A stretch of 64,000 nucleotides of DNA, taken from Vreelandella zhaodongensis. GTDB taxonomy: Bacteria > Pseudomonadota > Gammaproteobacteria > Pseudomonadales > Halomonadaceae. Location: positions 62,001 through 126,000 of the forward strand of contig NZ_JACCDD010000001.1 of NCBI RefSeq assembly GCF_013415115.1, written 5' to 3'. Positions 34,528 through 43,092 of the stretch are shown in pieces (position 1 is the stretch's first letter; each line of letters begins with the position of its first letter). Under the pieces are notes generated by a model. It ran no database searches. It was not told the origin of the DNA and was given only the letters and a program-made list of their open reading frames with translations. The translations under genes were made by a program, and so were the position numbers.

Positions 34528-35895
34528 ATGACAAACTCCGTTGTATTGCCCTGCTATAATCCTGAAGTGTTACTTAATGTTTATTCTGACGAGTTTAGTG
34601 ATTTAGCTCGTAATGCCCATGAAGCCCATTTACTTGGGCCATGGCTAATTGCCAGAGCAGCTGAAAGTGAAGGAGCTGATATTACCTGGTTTAGCCGCGC
34701 TATCTTTCTGGCAACATTGAACGATGTGCAGGTACTTTTCTGGGATGTGCGTGCCAATGAAGCTGCGGTAGGGGCCAAAATTGCCACCCACAAGCTGTTT
34801 ACCCATCGCTTTTTAGATAGAGCCAATGTGCCCAAACCACGCTATAGCGTAGTTTACAGTGCACAAGGCGCTGTGAAGTTCGCTGCCAAGGTAGGTGGTG
34901 CCGTAGTGGTTAAGCCGATTAAAGGCACCCGCGGGCGTGGAGTAGCGATAGGGCTTGAGAGCAAAGAGGATATTACAAAAGCTTACGAACAAGCTAAATC
35001 ATCCATCGGTGTGTTGGTAGAAGAACAGGTTAAAGGTACCGAGTACCGTTTTTTTGTATTGGGTGATGAGGTGCTTTCCGTGCTGGGTAAAACCCCCGCA
35101 CATGTGCTGGGTGATGGCTCCTTGTCGGTGAGTGAGTTGGTCGATGCTAAAAATGAGCTTCGCGCCCTAAACCCTCGTTTAATGACCAGCCTAATCCCCA
35201 AAGACGATGTCGTTGAGCAAAACTTAGCCAAGCAAGGGTTGGCTTGGGATAGCATTCCGGCTGAAGGGCAGGAAGTAGTACTTCGTCATGAAGCGAATAT
35301 TTCGTTAGGGGCTGATTCATTTGATGCTACTGACAGTGTTCCTGACATAGCGAAAAAAGCGGCTATAGAGGCCGTTGCGGCCATTCCCGGTTTGGATTGG
35401 GCGGGGGTCGACGTCATTGTAGATACATCCACTGAGTCTGCACCGGCGGCGTACATTATTGAGGTGAATACTGGCCCTGGCATTGGTGGCCATCACTTCC
35501 CTATGCGGGGTGCGCCTAGGGATTTAGCTACGCCGCTTTGGCGGCGTGCTTATGAAAAGCAGAAGGCACTCGGGGGGCAGTTTTCTATTGCGCCTATTCA
35601 TGCGTCGTTGCCTGAGCTCTGCCAGCGCCTTGTTTCGATTGAAGGCAAAGTGCAAGGGGTGGGGTTCCGTAAATGGTTACGCCGTGAAGCCGCGGCGCTT
35701 AATGTGCAGGGGTGGGTGCGTAATCGTAAGGATGGCACAGTGCAGGCCGTGTTGAAGGGAGACCGCGCAAAAGTGGAGCAACTGCTAGGTAAGTTGCACT
35801 TTGGCCCTAAGGCGGCCTCGGTGGCAAAGGTTTCCATCGCTCAGCATAGCCGTGAACTTACACATCCCGGTTTTATAGTAATGAAAACACGCTAG
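34528..35895 (+). CDS. ATP-grasp ligase fused to an intact acylphosphatase domain
   Basis: 455 residues, SD AAAGAG. The ATP-grasp part (about 90-355) is intact: RANVPKPRYSVVY, GGAVVVKPIKGTRGRGVAIG near 121, VLVEEQVKGTEYRFFVLGDE, KTPAHVLGDGSLSVSELVDA near 189, ADSFDATDSVPDIAKKAA, WAGVDVIVD and IIEVNTGPGIGGHHFP near 310. Residues about 368-450 form a classical acylphosphatase with the catalytic Arg in GKVQGVGFRKWLR and Asn in GWVRNRKDGTVQAVLKG. ATP-grasp enzymes pass through acyl-phosphate intermediates, so the fused domain could hydrolyse wasted or mischarged acyl phosphate (proofreading), or it may serve as a binding module. Related tails at 26095-33322 have lost these residues. Confidence 0.87.
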   Translation: MTNSVVLPCYNPEVLLNVYSDEFSDLARNAHEAHLLGPWLIARAAESEGADITWFSRAIFLATLNDVQVLFWDVRANEAAVGAKIATHKLFTHRFLDRANVPKPRYSVVYSAQGAVKFAAKVGGAVVVKPIKGTRGRGVAIGLESKEDITKAYEQAKSSIGVLVEEQVKGTEYRFFVLGDEVLSVLGKTPAHVLGDGSLSVSELVDAKNELRALNPRLMTSLIPKDDVVEQNLAKQGLAWDSIPAEGQEVVLRHEANISLGADSFDATDSVPDIAKKAAIEAVAAIPGLDWAGVDVIVDTSTESAPAAYIIEVNTGPGIGGHHFPMRGAPRDLATPLWRRAYEKQKALGGQFSIAPIHASLPELCQRLVSIEGKVQGVGFRKWLRREAAALNVQGWVRNRKDGTVQAVLKGDRAKVEQLLGKLHFGPKAASVAKVSIAQHSRELTHPGFIVMKTR

Positions 35896-35909
35896 TCCAT
35901 GCTGCAATA

Positions 35910-35957
35910 GAACCTCTGACTATTTACGATGCACACGCATCCATGAACCAGAGGTTC
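35910..35957. repeat. 9-bp inverted repeat after the ATP-grasp/acylphosphatase gene
   Basis: GAACCTCTG and CAGAGGTTC are separated by 30 bases and followed by CTTTGG. It may form a hairpin at the 3' end of the preceding gene. The T run is too short for a convincing intrinsic terminator. Confidence 0.5.
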
Positions 35958-36012
35958 CTTTGGCATCTTGGTCGGTGTGATGCTCATTTACCCCGAGAGT
36001 CGTTGATTAATA

Positions 36013-38001
36013 GTGGCCATTATTTCTTATTTAAAAGCGCTTTTACCCTTTACTAGTGCCAAAGAGCGCAACGATATGCGTTTACTAGAACAGCATGGCG
36101 AGTTCGAACGGCGCTATTATCAATCGCAACTGTCGGCTTGGCAGCGGTGGCTGTGGGTAAGGCCACAGCTGCATTTCCTGCGCTTGGGGTGGCGAAAAGG
36201 GTTAACGCCTAGCCCACGGTTTGATACCCGGTGGTATACCAGCCGCTACGCGGATATTGAGCGGGCCAAGGTTAACCCGCTACTGCACTTTTTGCGTCAT
36301 GGTATTCACGAAGGGCGCCTACCTTCCCCAGAGGGGCACATCAGCGATTTCCCTCTGTTCCAGGAGCAAGCGGTTTGGTTGCATCACCAAGCTTGGCATG
36401 GCCACGCCGGTGTGGCGATTCCTAAATTGCAGACGTTAGCTGCTCAGGGGCAATCAGCAGCGCTTTGGTATTTGGCTGGTTGGTACTATGGCCAGTCGCG
36501 TTATGAGCAGGCGCTTCACTATTTACAAACGTTAGCCGAAGGGGATGCTGGGCGGTACCAGCCAGCGGTACCTCATGCGCTGTTGAAATGTTATGTACGC
36601 TTGGATGAGCAGACAGGCCTAGCAGCACTGCGCAAGAAGCACTCCTTTGCTACCAAAGGGTTGGATAAAGCGATGCTGCAGCTAGCGTCGGTTGATCTGC
36701 CTTTAGAGCAGCGCTTAGCGCCCCTAAACCAGTGGTTAGCCAAACGTAAGCTGGTACCCCTGTTGCCGGTGGAATCGAGAAGAGGGCTAGGGCAGTTAAA
36801 AACACGCCGCGTGCGTACCAAGGTGCGTCGGCGTATGCCGCTGGTCTCGGTGGTGGTGCCTGCCTATAACGCTGAAAATACGATTACGGTGGCGTTGAAG
36901 TCGCTGCTGGCACAGAGCTGGCCCAATATTGAAATTATTGTGGTAGATGATGCCAGTACCGATGGCACGGCTAAGCGGGTAGAAAAGCGGGCGCGGTTAG
37001 AACCTAAACTTACGTTGATTCGGCATGAGAAAAACCAAGGGGCTTACAGCGCTAGAAATACCGGTGTAAAAGCTGCCAGGGGCGCATTTGTTACCGTGCA
37101 TGACAGTGATGACTGGTCGCACCCGCAAAAGATTGAGCGCCAAGTGTTGGCGCTCATTCAGCGTGCCAATGCGATGGCCACCCAGTCGTTTTGGGTGCGG
37201 GTAGATGAGCACTTACGGCCGTTAGGGCCATGGCATTTGTGTACCGATTGGTTGGAGCCTAACCCTGCGTCTGTCATGGTTCGTCGAGAGGTATTTGACA
37301 CCTTGGGGTTGTGGGATGAAGTCGCGGTAGCGGCGGATAATGAGTTTGTTGAGCGGTTGCAGAAGCATTATGGCGTTGATGCATTATTTAAAGTGGCTGC
37401 CGATGTGCCCTTGGCATTTTCGTTAGTGCAGGCTGCTTCATTAACCCAGCGCAAAGCAACCCATGTGCGCACCATTCACTGCGGTGTGAGGCACTTATAT
37501 CATCAAGCAGCAGCGTGGTGGCGTAAGCGCCAAGTGGTGCCGGTGATGTCTAACCAGGGGCAGCGGCGGCTTTTCCCGACGCCTCTTGGTAACCACCCAC
37601 GGCCCTGCATGGATTATGACATTGCTATCGTGGCGGATGTGTCAGCACGTAACCCTAAGCTTTTGCAGTTACTGACTACATTGTTACGGCTGCGCCAAGA
37701 AGGCTACTGCGTTGTGGTTTGCCCTTGGAGTAGGCCAGAAGATTTTAATACCCGCTGGCTGGCGGATGATATGTGGGAGCTGTGCCACGAAGAAGGCATT
37801 GCCGTTGCTCATGGCGGTATCACGTTGCGCTGCGGTGAAGTGCGTGTTCAATCGCTTGGGCCTGCGGTTAGCTGGCCAGATAGCGTGCCGCAGCTTACCA
37901 TGCGAGAAAGTGTGCGTGATCTTACTGGTAAGCCGATTCCGGCCGCTCAAACAGAATCGCTGAAGGCGTATTTGGTGGGCGGTGGCCGAGTGGTGTTATG
38001 A
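36013..38001 (+). CDS. GT2 glycosyltransferase with N-terminal WYxxxY-type repeat
   Basis: 662 residues, GTG start. Near residues 60-105 is the motif FDTRWYTSRYADI ... NPLLHFLRHGIHEGRLPSP, also found at 23610 and 37998. A helical, TPR-like stretch (about 115-260) follows. The GT-A catalytic domain is at about 275-500: PLVSVVVPAYNAENTITVAL, IEIIVVDDASTDGT, GAYSARNTGVKAARG and the metal-site VTVHDSDDW. The C-terminal 140 residues look like the beginning of another GT-type domain (YDIAIVADVSARNPKLLQ). Its stop overlaps the next start (ATGA). Donor sugar is unknown. Confidence 0.85.
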   Translation: MAIISYLKALLPFTSAKERNDMRLLEQHGEFERRYYQSQLSAWQRWLWVRPQLHFLRLGWRKGLTPSPRFDTRWYTSRYADIERAKVNPLLHFLRHGIHEGRLPSPEGHISDFPLFQEQAVWLHHQAWHGHAGVAIPKLQTLAAQGQSAALWYLAGWYYGQSRYEQALHYLQTLAEGDAGRYQPAVPHALLKCYVRLDEQTGLAALRKKHSFATKGLDKAMLQLASVDLPLEQRLAPLNQWLAKRKLVPLLPVESRRGLGQLKTRRVRTKVRRRMPLVSVVVPAYNAENTITVALKSLLAQSWPNIEIIVVDDASTDGTAKRVEKRARLEPKLTLIRHEKNQGAYSARNTGVKAARGAFVTVHDSDDWSHPQKIERQVLALIQRANAMATQSFWVRVDEHLRPLGPWHLCTDWLEPNPASVMVRREVFDTLGLWDEVAVAADNEFVERLQKHYGVDALFKVAADVPLAFSLVQAASLTQRKATHVRTIHCGVRHLYHQAAAWWRKRQVVPVMSNQGQRRLFPTPLGNHPRPCMDYDIAIVADVSARNPKLLQLLTTLLRLRQEGYCVVVCPWSRPEDFNTRWLADDMWELCHEEGIAVAHGGITLRCGEVRVQSLGPAVSWPDSVPQLTMRESVRDLTGKPIPAAQTESLKAYLVGGGRVVL

Positions 38002-39524
38002 CGGCATGGCAGGCGGTTAGAAGCTTGACGTGGGCGCAGCATAAGAAGGGGTGGCGACAGCATGGCTGGCGCTACCCTTTTTTGTGTTGGGCAGTAGCCC
38101 GCTTGTTTAACGAACAGTGGTATTTGCAGCATTACCCCGATGTGGCGGCTGGCGGGGGGAATGCCTTTGCCCACTGCTTGTTATATGGCCTTGTTGAAGG
38201 TCGCGAGCTTTCGCCGCGCATCAGTATCAGCGGTTATGGGGTTCGTTATATCGGGAATCAGGCATGGGAGTCTTCCCAGGCCGTTATCCATTACTGGTGG
38301 TGGGGCCGTTGGCGTGGGCTAAGCCCATTGCCCTGTTTTGCAGGTCGCGGCGTGCAAGCAGCTTCCAAGGGACAGCTTTGTTTAGCGGTGTTTGCCCATA
38401 GTGTGAGCCCACGTTTATATGGCGCGGAACGTAGTTTGTTGGATGCGTTGCGTACCCTGGAAGCACTAGGCGTTGCGACGGTGGTGGTGGTACCCAATGC
38501 TAGCAACCCAAGCTACCTAGACGCGTTGCGGCAGATCAGCCGTTCGGTTTGCGTTATGCCGTATGGTTGGTGGCGAGAGGGGGAAGCTGACCACCCTGAC
38601 ACGCTGGCCGCTATGCAGTCGCTGCTCGAAGCGGCGGGTGTAAACGGGGTTTATATGAATACGCTAACGCTGCAAGCACCTTCGGTGGTGGCTAAGCGGT
38701 TAGGCTTGCCAGTGCTAACCCACGTTCGTGAGCTACCTGCACATGATCCTGGTCTTTGCGATGCGTTAAACAGTTCGGCAGAAGGGGTGGTGGCTCATGC
38801 GGTTGCCCATTCCGATCTGTTAATTGTGAATTCTCAGTGTACGGCTGGGGCGTTTGAACAGCCGGGCGTTCCAGTCAGGGTTGTGCCAAACATGATAGAA
38901 CTATCTGTTTGGAAGACGGTTCCTGAGTGCCAACCGGATATGCATCGGCCACTACGGGTTGGGTTGCTGGGAAGCCTGATCTACAAAAAAGGGTTGGAAG
39001 ATTTTGTGGCACTTGCTGATGTCTTGGCACGTAAGGGCGTTGCAGTGGAGTGCTGTTTGTATGGGGCAAATACCCCAGAGTTAGATGCCTTGCTTGATCA
39101 GCAGCGTGACGTGGATAAGGCATCAGGTAATAAGAGTAATGTGTTCCATAAAGGTTATGTGCACGACCCAAAAGAGGCGCTGGCGAATCTTGATGTTGTG
39201 GTGAACCTCTCCCGATTCCAGGAGTCTTTTGGCCGTACTGTATTAGAGGCAATGGCTGCTGCAAGGCCGGTGGTGGCCTATGAGTGGGGGGCGCTACCTG
39301 AACTGGTCGCGCATGGAAAGACTGGGTTTTTAGCCCCCCTGGGTGATGTGCATCGGGTGGCCCAGTGGATTGAAGTCTTGGCCCATGACCCCGCGTTGCT
39401 TGCTTCTATGGGGCGTGCTGGCCGCCAACATGCTAACGATTTATTTGGTGCCAAGGCGCATCAAGCAGCCATGGCTCAGGCATTACGCGCTCTTTTTATT
39501 AACGGCGCCGTTTCCCGCCCCTGA
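37998..39524 (+). CDS. GT4 glycosyltransferase with N-terminal WYxxxY-type repeat
   Basis: 508 residues. The N-terminus carries FNEQWYLQHYPDVAAGG ... CLLYGLVEGRELSP (about 35-72), the locus-specific repeat. A GT-B enzyme follows, with AERSLLDALRTLEALG near 143, LTHVRELPAHDP near 240, LRVGLLGSLIYKKGLEDFV near 318 and the donor motif FQESFGRTVLEAMAAARPVVA near 410. It is translationally coupled to the preceding GT2 gene, so the two probably add sequential sugars. Substrate not predictable. Confidence 0.88.
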   Translation: MTAWQAVRSLTWAQHKKGWRQHGWRYPFLCWAVARLFNEQWYLQHYPDVAAGGGNAFAHCLLYGLVEGRELSPRISISGYGVRYIGNQAWESSQAVIHYWWWGRWRGLSPLPCFAGRGVQAASKGQLCLAVFAHSVSPRLYGAERSLLDALRTLEALGVATVVVVPNASNPSYLDALRQISRSVCVMPYGWWREGEADHPDTLAAMQSLLEAAGVNGVYMNTLTLQAPSVVAKRLGLPVLTHVRELPAHDPGLCDALNSSAEGVVAHAVAHSDLLIVNSQCTAGAFEQPGVPVRVVPNMIELSVWKTVPECQPDMHRPLRVGLLGSLIYKKGLEDFVALADVLARKGVAVECCLYGANTPELDALLDQQRDVDKASGNKSNVFHKGYVHDPKEALANLDVVVNLSRFQESFGRTVLEAMAAARPVVAYEWGALPELVAHGKTGFLAPLGDVHRVAQWIEVLAHDPALLASMGRAGRQHANDLFGAKAHQAAMAQALRALFINGAVSRP

Positions 39525-39611
39525 ATGACTTGCCATGGCGGTTGGTGATTAACAACTGGCGGTGCCCAGCGCGACCAGCTGAGGCGTTGAAAAAGATCAA
39601 TATGGCCTTTT

Positions 39612-40751
39612 ATGAAAATATTTAGTGAATACGATTACATTGATGAAAGCAGCGGTGATAAGAAGAGTGGCGACAAGGAGTTTGTCTCAATATCTGCTCT
39701 GCGCCTGCCTGATCTAAACGGCAAGTGTTATCTTGATATTGAAGGGGGGGGGCTGTTTTGTGGGTTTGCAATCCATGAACAGGCCAGCCGCGTTCATGGG
39801 GTGCTGGGGTCCCACAAGCAGCTCACTCTCGCGTCGAATTGTTTTCAAAACGCTCATTTCTACTCCTCTTTGACGGCGCTTGCTCAGCACCAGCCTGATG
39901 TTAGCTATGATGTCATCACGCTGAGCGCCACCCTGGATAGCCCTGCGTTTGAGGTAGATACGCTGATCCCTGATTTAATGAACAAGCTATCACCCCAGGG
40001 CGTGTTAGTGATAGACATCACGTTATCCGATGAACCCGGTGATCAGTGGGTCGACCAGCAGCATGGGCAGATGACCTTTAAGCTGCCTACGCGTAAGAAG
40101 CTGTCGGTGCTATTAGATGGCTATGCTTGGAAGGTGATTGGTAAGGTTGAGGGCTTTGAACAAGAGGGGCTTCGGCGCCATATTGTCCATGTCAGGAAAA
40201 TGCGCCCCTATGTGTATTTACTGGTGGATGAGCCCGGCACAGGTAAGTCGACCCTGCTGCGTAAACTGTTCAGACGCGCCAAAATCTGGCGGGTGTCTGG
40301 GGATAAAACCTATCAGCGCATTTTTAACGATAAGTATACGGTTTCTGAGCCGCTTACTCATTGTGTTAAAGCGAACTTCACCACGGAGACCATTGGGCAG
40401 TTAACCGAAGCGGTGTTTGAGAGCGACCTGTATCCTGAAATGGTTGATCTGTGGTCCACCGTTAGTAAAGGTAAGAGCTTTGTGTTGGATTCTTATATTC
40501 CTGTTGCGTACAGGGATAAGGTTTCCCAATGCTTTAGCGCAAGAGGCTATTACCCCGTGTTAATCTCGTTCCCTGAAGCGGAGCTGATTATGCCAGCCTC
40601 ATTATCTACCCGTAGGGTAGGCAGTTTTGAGCGTTTTATTAATCAAAATAAGTCTACTGAAGGGTATGGTTTTGTGGAGCGTATCGCTTCTTTTATGAAG
40701 AAAATATCAAGAAAAGTGATGCTTTTTGTGAATAGCCGAGGACGTCTGTGA
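39612..40751 (+). CDS. Chimeric protein: Rossmann (methyltransferase-like) region plus P-loop kinase-like domain
   Basis: 379 residues. The first half (about 30-195) follows a class-I methyltransferase layout: CYLDIEGGGLFCGFAIH in the SAM-loop position, SYDVITLSATLDS, then LSPQGVLVIDITLSDEPGDQ. The glycine loop is not canonical, so activity is doubtful. The second half begins with a P-loop VYLLVDEPGTGKSTLLRKL near 202-220 and has FVLDSYIPVAYRD near 293, like small-molecule kinases. The Walker A has Asp where Ala or Gly is usual. It overlaps the following GT gene by GTGA. It might phosphorylate a sugar; no characterised homologue is recognised. Confidence 0.6.
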   Translation: MKIFSEYDYIDESSGDKKSGDKEFVSISALRLPDLNGKCYLDIEGGGLFCGFAIHEQASRVHGVLGSHKQLTLASNCFQNAHFYSSLTALAQHQPDVSYDVITLSATLDSPAFEVDTLIPDLMNKLSPQGVLVIDITLSDEPGDQWVDQQHGQMTFKLPTRKKLSVLLDGYAWKVIGKVEGFEQEGLRRHIVHVRKMRPYVYLLVDEPGTGKSTLLRKLFRRAKIWRVSGDKTYQRIFNDKYTVSEPLTHCVKANFTTETIGQLTEAVFESDLYPEMVDLWSTVSKGKSFVLDSYIPVAYRDKVSQCFSARGYYPVLISFPEAELIMPASLSTRRVGSFERFINQNKSTEGYGFVERIASFMKKISRKVMLFVNSRGRL

Positions 40752-42973
40752 GTAATTATGCGTGTGCAAAACGAGTCTTGGCGTCCTTTTCAAAAAGCCT
40801 CCATTTTTATCCATCTCCGGCGTTTACCTGGGACCCGCATTACCACCGCTGGAATTCGTTATCTGAGCATGCGGAGTTTCTGAGCGAAAAAAGTGTCTGG
40901 CTGCCCGGCTGGTACATGATTGAACTGCTGGTAGACCGCTCGGTGACGACGGTGGCGGCGAGCTTTCGCTTTGAAGCAGATAAGCGCACGTTCAATATTG
41001 ATATGCCGTTGCGCGTTGGCAAGCTGAGTAAGCGGCTGGTGTATGTGCCCTGGGGTGTAAAGCGCGTGGCGTTCAGGCCAATGAATGCGGAAGGGCATTT
41101 TTCATTGCCGCATTTTCGTCTTGTGTGGGTAACGCCCTCGTTTGCCCGTGATCGTTTACTGCAGCGCTTGATCAATATTCATCAGGACTATCGCGATATC
41201 ACCCAACAAGAAGCGTCTGCCATTGTCCGCGAGCGTGCTCGTGAGCGAGGTGAGTCGTGGCGTAGAACGGTTATTCGCGAGTACGAATCCACCTATATTA
41301 GCTTGTGTTCGCGGCGAAACTATCGGCTTTGGGTACGTAAGTTTGAAGAGACACCGGACCCTGCGAAGATGAGGGCGGACATTCAGGCGCGTCAGCTAGA
41401 ACTACTAGGTATTTACTACTTTTATATACCTGTAGCGGATTTCCATACTGTCGATGCGCTTGATACCACGCTTTCAAGCCTGCAAAACCAATCGCTGGAT
41501 AATTGGAAAGCGGTTTTGCTGCCTGCAGAAGCGTGTGCGGCGGAGGTGCGGCAGCATATTGAAGCGCTTGTTGTGCAAGATCCGCGTATCACGGTATCAG
41601 AATCACCGTTGGAGCCTGCCCAAACGGCGCTTTCTTCATCGGCGTGGGTGTCACTCTTGTGCCCAGGCGATCGGCTTTCAGTCCATGCGCTTTACTCGTT
41701 GGCGGGCAGTGCGGGGGCTGACTTAATTTACAGCGATGAGGATGAAACCGACGCGGATGGTATGCGTCACTCGCCGCTTTTCAAGCCGCAATGGAACCCG
41801 GATTTGCTTCTTTCTCAGCCGTATATTGGCGGCGCTGTATGGGTTCGCGGAGATAAGCTACCCGCGCTAATGCCTGCCGGTGGCTTGCCTTGCGCCACCT
41901 CTGTAGGTAACTGGCAGGCTAAGCTGGCGCTGAATGCCTTGGCGGCTGGTTTTGAAACTGGTGCTGTCAACATTAAGCATATAAGCCGGATACTGTTTCA
42001 CCGGGCATCTCCGTTTACGCTGTCACCGGCTGACGATTACGTTTCGCTGGTGCGTTTAAGCCTCCAAGAAATGCATTGTTCTGCTCAGGTGGTACCTGGG
42101 CGCGTGGCTAACTCTGCGCGGGTCAAGTGGCCCGTCCCTTCGCCGCAACCTCTTGTCAGTTTGTTGGTGCCTACCCGTGATGGTGTCGAAATACTTAAGC
42201 CATGCGTGGATGCTATTTTGGAGCGAACCGACTACAAGCATTTTGAATTACTGATTCTGGATAACCAGTCAAGCTGCACTAAAACCCTGGCTTACATGGA
42301 AGAAGTAGAGCAACGTGATTCGCGGGTGAAGGTGCTTCGTTGGAATCATGCGTTTAATTATTCTGCGATTAATAATTTTGGTGCCAAGCATTCAAATGGC
42401 GACATCATTGGCCTGATTAATAATGATGTTGAACCTATTGATGGTGAATGGTTAACAGAAATGGTTAGCCAGGCATCCCGCCCGGAAGTGGGGTGTGTGG
42501 GCGCAAAGCTGTATTACCCCAACGGAACCATTCAGCATGGCGGCGTGGTATTGGGCGTAGGTGGTGTGGCTGGGCATGCACATCGCTTTTTCCAACACAA
42601 TGAAGAAGGCTATGCGGGTCGCTTGCAGCTTGTTCAAAACCTGACGGCCGTAACGGCTGCGTGCTTGTTAGTCCGTCGTGAGGTGTTTGAAAAAGTGGGG
42701 GGGCTGAACGAACCTGATTTAGCTGTCGCTTACAACGATGTTGATTTGTGCTTAAAGGTTTACGAGCTGGGGCTGCGTAATCTATGGACGCCTTATGCAG
42801 AGCTCTACCATCACGAATCTATTTCGCGCGGTGCCGATGATACCCCTAAAAAACGTGCCCGTGCTTTGAAAGAAGCACGCTATATGCGAGAGCAGTGGGG
42901 GCCGTTATTAGATAAAGACCCCGCCTACAACCCTAACTTGACCTTAGCGCATGAGGATTTCTCATTGAGGTGA
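40748..42973 (+). CDS. Large glycosyltransferase with two tandem GT2-type domains
   Basis: 741 residues, GTG start overlapping the upstream stop. After about 220 N-terminal residues there is a first GT2-like module (about 225-430) with ADLIYSDEDETDADGMRHSP and FKPQWNPDLLLSQPYIGG, but without the usual VSVIIPTY opening, so probably degenerate. The second module (about 465-735) is complete: PLVSLLVPTRDGVEILKPCV, FELLILDNQSS, FNYSAINNFGAKHSNGDIIG, LINNDVEP, CVGAKLYYPNGTIQHGGVVL and AYNDVDLCLKV. The layout matches O-antigen or capsule GT2 proteins of the rhamnosyltransferase-like kind. A dTDP-rhamnose donor is plausible given rfbABCD, but unproven. Confidence 0.87.
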   Translation: MSNYACAKRVLASFSKSLHFYPSPAFTWDPHYHRWNSLSEHAEFLSEKSVWLPGWYMIELLVDRSVTTVAASFRFEADKRTFNIDMPLRVGKLSKRLVYVPWGVKRVAFRPMNAEGHFSLPHFRLVWVTPSFARDRLLQRLINIHQDYRDITQQEASAIVRERARERGESWRRTVIREYESTYISLCSRRNYRLWVRKFEETPDPAKMRADIQARQLELLGIYYFYIPVADFHTVDALDTTLSSLQNQSLDNWKAVLLPAEACAAEVRQHIEALVVQDPRITVSESPLEPAQTALSSSAWVSLLCPGDRLSVHALYSLAGSAGADLIYSDEDETDADGMRHSPLFKPQWNPDLLLSQPYIGGAVWVRGDKLPALMPAGGLPCATSVGNWQAKLALNALAAGFETGAVNIKHISRILFHRASPFTLSPADDYVSLVRLSLQEMHCSAQVVPGRVANSARVKWPVPSPQPLVSLLVPTRDGVEILKPCVDAILERTDYKHFELLILDNQSSCTKTLAYMEEVEQRDSRVKVLRWNHAFNYSAINNFGAKHSNGDIIGLINNDVEPIDGEWLTEMVSQASRPEVGCVGAKLYYPNGTIQHGGVVLGVGGVAGHAHRFFQHNEEGYAGRLQLVQNLTAVTAACLLVRREVFEKVGGLNEPDLAVAYNDVDLCLKVYELGLRNLWTPYAELYHHESISRGADDTPKKRARALKEARYMREQWGPLLDKDPAYNPNLTLAHEDFSLR

Positions 42974-43026
42974 TGCACCGCCATACCATTAAGTCGATCA
43001 ATATCATGGCGGGTTCGTTGCTGCCG

Positions 43027-43055
43027 TTATCCTGTGATGCTAGGGAATATATACT
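43027..43055 (+). promoter_or_regulatory. Candidate promoter upstream of the 43.1-kb glycosyltransferase-like gene
   Basis: TATACT is a good -10 match, 17 bases after a weak -35 TTATCC. It lies in the 119-base gap before the gene starting at 43093. Confidence 0.3.
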
Positions 43056-43092
43056 TATAAAATATGGAGTTAGGAAGTGAAGGAGCATTGGA

